A stretch of DNA of 16,826 nt from Actinomycetospora sp. (GTDB lineage: Bacteria > Actinomycetota > Actinomycetes > Mycobacteriales > Pseudonocardiaceae), in the NCBI GenBank assembly GCA_025925615.1, contig JAICLN010000040.1:1-16826 (forward strand), in the 5' to 3' direction. Shown here one piece after another: positions 12,553-16,826 of this stretch. The position numbers and the translations under genes were made by a program. The number at the start of each line of letters is the position of its first letter. Position 1 is the first letter of the stretch. The notes beneath the pieces were generated by a model. The model had not been told where the DNA came from and searched no databases. It saw nothing but the letters and a program-made list of their open reading frames with translations.

Positions 12553-14574
12553 GTGGTCCTCGATGCGGTCGCGGTCGTCGTCGCGCTGCTCGTCGTCGTG
12601 GTTCCGGGGAGCTGCGGCCTGGTCGCGCTCGGGGTCCGGAGACCGCTCTGGGTCGCGGTCCTCGCGGCGCCCTCGTCGGTCGCCGTCGCCTCCGTCACCG
12701 GTGTCCTGACGGGCGTCGTCGGCGCCCGCTTCGGGGTGGTGGCCCTGGCGGTCGCCTCGGTCGTGCTGGCCGCGGTCGGGATCGTCCGCGTGGTCCTACG
12801 CGGCCGTCGGCGGGTGACCGACGCTCCCGTGCGCCGGGGCCGGGCCGCGCCGCCCGCCGTGCTCGGCGTCGTGGCCGCGGCCGTCGCCGTGCTGGTGAGC
12901 ACCCTGACCTGGCTCGGCGGGTTCGGGTGGTCCCTGCGGACCTATCCGCAGGAACACGACATGATCTTCCACCTCGCGCTGTCCTCGTACATCGCGCGGA
13001 GCGGTGTCGGTGCGCCGTGGGAGCTCGCCCCGACCGACGTCCTCACCGGTGGCGGCGCGCTCTTCTATCCGGCGGGCCTGCACCTGCTCGCCGCTGTCGT
13101 GACCCAGCTGACCGGTAACGTCGTCGTCGCGGTCAACGCGCTTGCGCTGGTCCTGGTCGGGGTGGGCTTCCCGCTCACGCTCGCGGTCCTCACGGCGGCG
13201 GTCGGGCGCGCCACGGGCTACGCCCGCGACACCGCGGCGGGTGCGGGCGGGGTGGCGGCGGTCCTCGCGGCGACCATCTACCGGCCCGGCGTCCAGCTGG
13301 CCCACGACGGCGGCATCCTCCCCAACGCCGTCGCCTTCACCATGTCCGCGGCCGTCCTCGCGGCCCTGGCGTCCTGGCGGCGGGTGCCGCGCGCGGTCCT
13401 CCTGGGTGCCGGCGTCGCCGCGGCCGGGGCCGCCGCCGTGCACCCGAGCGCCCTCGTGACCATCGGCGTGACGGCCGCCGTCTACCTCGCGGTCGACGTG
13501 CTGCGCCGGGGACGACGGGATCTGGTGCCGTTCGTCCGAGCCCTCTGGCCAGCGACGGTCCTCGGCGTCGTCCTCGCCCTCCCGACCCTCCTGTTCGGGT
13601 CGTCCGCCGTCGCGACGACCACGGCGTTCGTGACCGCGACACCGAACCGGCCGGTCGCGGTCGCCGTCGGGAAGGCCCTGACGTTCGCCTACGGCGGGTA
13701 CCTCGACCCCGACAGCACCCGCTCCCAGGTGGCGGCGGCGGCCCTGGTGGTGGCCGGCGTCCTGGTCCTGGTGGTGGCCCGCCGGTGCGTCGCGCTGCTC
13801 GCCGCGGCCGGGGTGTGGCTGCTGATCGTCGTGTCCTACTTCGTCGGGCCGGGCAAGGGGCCCGCCGGATTGGTCACCGGCTTCTTCTACAACTCGGAGC
13901 CGCGGGTGTGGTCGCACCTGACCCTGCTCGGCGTCCCCGCGGGCGCGCTCGGGATCGCAGTCGCCGCGCGCTGGGTCGCGCGCCGGGCACCCGGTCTGTC
14001 CCGGCCGGTCCTGCCGTGGGTGACGGCAGGACTGCTGCTGGTGCTCGTCGCCGCTTACGTCGCCGGACCGGGCCGCTCGTACGCCCGCATCAACGAGAAC
14101 GCGGTCGCGGCGCGCTTCACCACCCCCGACTTCACCCGGGTGACCGGGGACGACGAGGCGGCGGCCGCCTGGCTCGCCGGCCAGGTCCGGCCGGGTCAGC
14201 GCATCCTCAACTCGGCCAACGACGGCTCCACGATCCTCTACACCGAGTACGGCCTGCCGATCGTGAACCTCGCGACGCTCGGGAGTGCGAGCGCCCCGTA
14301 CACCTACCAGTTGCTCGGGGGATTCCGGGACTACCCGACCGACCCCGTGGTGCGGCGGGACCTGCTCGACCTGGACGTCGACTGGCTCTACGTCGACGCG
14401 CAGGCCCCCGCGATCGGCGTCGGCGGCGCGCCGGACCACTGGCCGCAGGCGGACCGGCTGACCGTGCCGCGTGGGTTCGAGAACCTGATTGGGCTGCCCG
14501 GCCTCACCCCGGTCTTCCGCGCCGGGACCGTGACCGTCTACCACCTCGATCCAGCGGTGGTCGCCCGCCTCTGA
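12553..14574 (+). CDS. Large polytopic membrane protein, DUF6541-like (putative GT-C transferase)
   Basis: A 673-residue integral membrane protein with about twelve helices and a soluble C-terminal domain of about 170 residues. Two N-terminal helices and a linker lead to the extracytoplasmic loop SLRTYPQEHDMIFHLALSS (Q133-D136). It precedes LFYPAGLHLLAAVV, an arrangement like the acidic first loop of GT-C transferases and, as I recall, of DUF6541 proteins. The C-terminal domain contains TVAWLAGQ-like segments, then RILNSANDGSTILYTEYGLPIVN and VDWLYVDAQ, resembling the periplasmic domains of envelope sugar transferases. The GTG at 12553 has an excellent ribosome site. It precedes aftA by 64 bases and may be co-transcribed with it. 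Donor and acceptor unknown; the DUF assignment is from memory. Confidence 0.78.
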   Translation: MVLDAVAVVVALLVVVVPGSCGLVALGVRRPLWVAVLAAPSSVAVASVTGVLTGVVGARFGVVALAVASVVLAAVGIVRVVLRGRRRVTDAPVRRGRAAPPAVLGVVAAAVAVLVSTLTWLGGFGWSLRTYPQEHDMIFHLALSSYIARSGVGAPWELAPTDVLTGGGALFYPAGLHLLAAVVTQLTGNVVVAVNALALVLVGVGFPLTLAVLTAAVGRATGYARDTAAGAGGVAAVLAATIYRPGVQLAHDGGILPNAVAFTMSAAVLAALASWRRVPRAVLLGAGVAAAGAAAVHPSALVTIGVTAAVYLAVDVLRRGRRDLVPFVRALWPATVLGVVLALPTLLFGSSAVATTTAFVTATPNRPVAVAVGKALTFAYGGYLDPDSTRSQVAAAALVVAGVLVLVVARRCVALLAAAGVWLLIVVSYFVGPGKGPAGLVTGFFYNSEPRVWSHLTLLGVPAGALGIAVAARWVARRAPGLSRPVLPWVTAGLLLVLVAAYVAGPGRSYARINENAVAARFTTPDFTRVTGDDEAAAAWLAGQVRPGQRILNSANDGSTILYTEYGLPIVNLATLGSASAPYTYQLLGGFRDYPTDPVVRRDLLDLDVDWLYVDAQAPAIGVGGAPDHWPQADRLTVPRGFENLIGLPGLTPVFRAGTVTVYHLDPAVVARL

Positions 14575-14595
14575 AGGGGGCCCGGATGCCCGCGC

Positions 14596-14601
14596 TACCC
14601 T
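14596..14601 (+). promoter_or_regulatory. Candidate -10 box upstream of aftA
   Basis: TACCCT fits TAnnnT, 37 bases before the ATG at 14639. GAAGGAG at 14618-14624 follows, but 14 bases before the ATG, longer than usual. This may allow aftA expression independent of the gene upstream. Confidence 0.27.
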
Positions 14602-14638
14602 CGGTCGCCCGAGCGCCGAAGGAGTACCTGGTCGCCCG

Positions 14639-16546
14639 ATGAGCACGGCCGGACTGCGCAGGACCCCATCCGCGCCCGACGTCGAGGCGCCCCGTCGTAC
14701 CCCTGCGCCGGTGGTCGCCCTCGGCGGCCTCGTCGTCGCCGTGCTCGTGTGCCTCGTCCTGCAGGCCGCGATCAGCCACCTGCGGATCCCGTTCCCGACC
14801 TACGCCGCGTCCGCGATCGCCGCGACGTGCAGCGCGGTCGTCGTCACCGCCCTCGTGCTGCTCGCGGCCTCCGGCCGTCGCGCCGGCTCCTCCGCGGGCA
14901 CCCTCGCCGTCCCGGGGCTGCTCGCCGCACTGGTGACACTGTGGCCCGGGCTGCTGCTGCAGGGCACTCACTACTACCTCGGCGGCATCTCGATCGACCA
15001 GAGCTTTCGCACGCAGGCCCTGGCCCGCTATGCCGCTACGTCGTCGCTGACCGACATGAACTACCTCGGCCTGCCGTCCTACTACCCGGCCGGCTGGTTC
15101 TGGCTGGGTGGACGCGCCGCGGATCTCGGCGGCGTCCCGGCGTGGGAGTTCTACAAGATCTGGGCGATCCTGACGCTGGCCGTCGCGTCCTGGGCCGCCT
15201 TCGCCGCGTGGCGCCTCGTCCTCTCGCCGGGACGGGCGGTCCTCGTCGCGACCGCCACCGCCGTCGTCGGGCTCGGGGTCTCCTCGGCCGAGCCCTACGC
15301 CTGGCTGCTCGTCGCCCCGATGCCCGCGGTCGCGGTGATCGCGTGGCGTGCGATCCGGGCCGACGAGTGCCGGCTCCGGAGCCTCGCCCTCGTCGCGGCC
15401 GCCGTGTACCTCGGCGTCGCGGCCATGACCTACTCGCTGCACGCCGGGTTCTTCGGGGTGTACGTCGTGGTGACGGCGCTGTTGCCGACCCGCGGGCGCC
15501 CGGCCCGCCACGTCGTCCCGCGGGTCCGACGGGCCGCCCTCGTCGTCGCGATCGGCCTGGTGCTCGCGCTGGTGGTGTGGGGGCCGTTCGCGGTCTCGGC
15601 ACTGGGGCAGGGCCTGCCGCGCAGCGATGCCCAGCGCTACCTGCCCGAGGACGGTGCCGTCTGGCCGTTCCCGATGCTCCAGCCGTCGTCGGTCGGGGCG
15701 ATGTGCCTCGTCGGGCTGATCGGCATCGTCGTCGCCTGGAACCTGCGGGCCCGCCTCGCCCGACCGCTCGCGGTCCTGATCCTCCTGGTCTACGCCTGGT
15801 TCGCCCTGACTCTGCCGGCGTTGCTGGTGGGGCAGACGACCCTCGCGTTCCGGCTCACGCCGGTGGTCGAGCTCGTGCTGGTGTGCGCCGGGGTGCTGGC
15901 CGCGGTCGAGGGCCTCGTCCTCGCTCGCGACCGGTGGCCGGTCGCGGGGCCGCGGCTGCGCGTCCTCGGTGCGGTGCTCGGCGTCGTCGTGCTCGCGGCC
16001 TGTGCCCAGGGCGCGCTCTCGACCGACGGCGACGCCGTCACGGAGGCCTACTCCGATCCCTACCCGAGCACCGGTGCGCCGGCGGTGGGCGCCTTCGATC
16101 CGTCGCGGAACGACTCCTGGGCGCCGCAGCTCGTCGCGACGGTGGACCAGCTCTCGGGGCGGCCGGCGTCCGAGATGGTGGTGCAGGGTGGCCCGACGCA
16201 GTTCTTCGTGGCGGAGCCCTTCCACGGCTTCCAGCAGTCCACGCCGCACTACGCGAACCCGCTGGCGCAGTACGAGCAGCGCAACGACGCGCTGAAGGAG
16301 TGGGCCCGCGCGTCCGGCCCCGACGACCTCCTGCGCCGCCTCGACACGTCCCCTTGGCCTGCGCCGCGCGCGTTCCTGTTCGGGCGGGGACCGGGCGGGG
16401 CGCTCGGCACGACGATCGTGCACGACGTGTTCCCGCGGTACCCGAACGTCTCGACGGAAGCGGTGGTCTTCCCGTCCCGGCTGTTCGACTCGCCGGCGTT
16501 CGCGCGCCGTGACGTCGGGCCGTGGACGGTGGTCGTGCGGCGCTGA
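14639..16546 (+). CDS. aftA: Galactan 5-O-arabinofuranosyltransferase AftA
   Basis: A 635-residue GT-C enzyme that puts the first arabinofuranose, from decaprenyl-phosphoarabinose, onto the galactan of arabinogalactan outside the plasma membrane. The N-terminal membrane half carries the AftA signature: GTHYYLGGISIDQSFRTQ (D120 in the catalytic loop), SSLTDMNYLGLPSYYPAGWFWLGGR, then AWEFYKIWAIL. About eleven to thirteen helices run to about residue 455. The soluble C-terminal domain contains NDSWAPQLVATVDQLSGRP and ends FDSPAFARRDVGPWTVVVRR, as in AftA relatives; length matches the family (about 630-650). The start is ATG 14639. In mycobacteria aftA adjoins embC; here it is about 13 kb from the emb gene, in opposite orientation, and follows a DUF6541-like gene. 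The stop lies inside a hairpin. Confidence 0.92.
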   Translation: MSTAGLRRTPSAPDVEAPRRTPAPVVALGGLVVAVLVCLVLQAAISHLRIPFPTYAASAIAATCSAVVVTALVLLAASGRRAGSSAGTLAVPGLLAALVTLWPGLLLQGTHYYLGGISIDQSFRTQALARYAATSSLTDMNYLGLPSYYPAGWFWLGGRAADLGGVPAWEFYKIWAILTLAVASWAAFAAWRLVLSPGRAVLVATATAVVGLGVSSAEPYAWLLVAPMPAVAVIAWRAIRADECRLRSLALVAAAVYLGVAAMTYSLHAGFFGVYVVVTALLPTRGRPARHVVPRVRRAALVVAIGLVLALVVWGPFAVSALGQGLPRSDAQRYLPEDGAVWPFPMLQPSSVGAMCLVGLIGIVVAWNLRARLARPLAVLILLVYAWFALTLPALLVGQTTLAFRLTPVVELVLVCAGVLAAVEGLVLARDRWPVAGPRLRVLGAVLGVVVLAACAQGALSTDGDAVTEAYSDPYPSTGAPAVGAFDPSRNDSWAPQLVATVDQLSGRPASEMVVQGGPTQFFVAEPFHGFQQSTPHYANPLAQYEQRNDALKEWARASGPDDLLRRLDTSPWPAPRAFLFGRGPGGALGTTIVHDVFPRYPNVSTEAVVFPSRLFDSPAFARRDVGPWTVVVRR

Positions 16547-16565
16547 GCCGGTGACGGCTCAGCGC
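16540..16565. terminator. Perfect 11-bp hairpin between convergent genes
   Basis: GCGCTGAGCCG and CGGCTCAGCGC form a perfect 11-bp stem around a GTGA loop, a GNRA-type tetraloop. The aftA stop (16544-16546) lies in one arm and the opposite gene's stop (16559-16561) in the other. There is no T-tract on either side, so it would be an actinobacterial-type hairpin terminator or an mRNA 3'-end stabiliser working in both directions. Confidence 0.65.
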
Positions 16566-16826
16566 ACCGGTTCGACGAAGACCCGGCGGGAGTCGGAGGG
16601 GTTGCGAGGGTCGGAGGGGTCGGGCCAGGACCCGTCGAGCCGGAATCCCGGCCCGACCGGACCGGGCGTGTCGAAACCGGGAGTCACCCGCCACATGGCT
16701 CTGACCGGTGCACGACGATCGAGGTACCGGTAGTTGACCCCCAACAGGGCCTGCACCGGTCTCGGCAACGTCGGGAGGAGCTGGTCGAGCGCGCCGGGGA
16801 GGTATCCGCGATCGGAGAGCCCGTCG
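16559..16826 (-). CDS. C-terminal part of an unrecognised protein (runs off right edge)
   Basis: The minus-strand frame is open from the window edge to the stop at 16559-16561 and gives about 88 C-terminal residues: DGLSDRGYLPGALDQLLPTL, then RPVQALLGVNYRYLDRRAPVRAMWRVTPGF, then a Pro/Asp-rich tail with PDPSDPRNPSDSRR ending VFVEPVR. No domain is recognised. Coding is supported by the open frame, by G/C third positions and by the shared hairpin at the stop. By its place beside aftA it may be another cell-wall gene, but that is a guess. Confidence 0.6.
   Translation of the reverse strand, partial: DGLSDRGYLPGALDQLLPTLPRPVQALLGVNYRYLDRRAPVRAMWRVTPGFDTPGPVGPGFRLDGSWPDPSDPRNPSDSRRVFVEPVR

Noticed and set aside
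14504..16423. 639-codon minus-strand frame opposite aftA
   Set aside because: Antisense shadow, rich in Arg/His/Asp/Gln; aftA is recognised on the other strand.
16593..16630. Repeated GGGTCGGAGGGGT word near the right edge as a regulatory repeat
   Set aside because: It lies inside the partial minus-strand gene and encodes its PDPSDPRNPSDS low-complexity tail.
1..16826. CRISPR array, tRNA or rRNA genes
   Set aside because: No regularly spaced repeats and no tRNA or rRNA-like sequence were noticed on either strand by eye.

Overview
This 16.8-kb window is very GC-rich, with strong third-position G/C bias, GTG starts and TAnnnT -10-like boxes. It carries an Emb-type arabinosyltransferase and AftA, enzymes confined to the arabinogalactan-making actinobacteria (Mycobacteriales/Pseudonocardiales). 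The host is therefore a mycolata-like or Pseudonocardiaceae-type actinomycete. The genus is not determined from the sequence.

Layout. (1) 1-1879, minus: 5' part of an Emb-family arabinosyltransferase that runs off the left edge. (2) 2031-5863, plus: a polytopic GT-C-like membrane protein, a GT4 glycosyltransferase and a class I SAM methyltransferase. (3) 5864-8286: an accessory or decay zone. It holds an unrecognised four-helix membrane protein, scraps resembling an ArsR C-terminus and an SRPBCC/AHSA1 N-terminus, an intact VapBC-type toxin-antitoxin pair with an operator-like inverted-repeat array, a heavily broken TylF-type methyltransferase on the minus strand, and a 309-bp broken copy of the 3' end of the upstream methyltransferase. 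(4) 8366-10183, plus: a second small methyltransferase, a DPM1-like GT2 and a DUF2304 protein, tightly coupled. (5) 10112-12378, minus: a MOP-type flippase and a COG1216-type GT2, coupled by a GTGA overlap. (6) 12553-16546, plus: a large DUF6541-like membrane protein, then aftA. (7) 16559-16826, minus: the C-terminal end of an unrecognised gene, convergent with aftA.

Together the intact genes look like an envelope-polysaccharide locus. AftA starts arabinan on galactan and Emb extends it. The GT-C-like and DUF6541-like membrane proteins are candidates for further lipid-linked sugar transfer outside the membrane. The GT2/DUF2304 pair could make the polyprenyl-phosphate sugar donor. GT4, the second GT2 and the flippase could assemble and export a lipid-linked glycan, and the methyltransferases could modify it. 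That functional chain is inferred from families and proximity.

The most notable structure is the 5.9-8.3 kb zone. Remnants of at least two methyltransferases meet head-to-head at about 7977/7978, and an apparently intact VapBC module sits among them. I found no transposase, integrase, tRNA, rRNA or CRISPR array.
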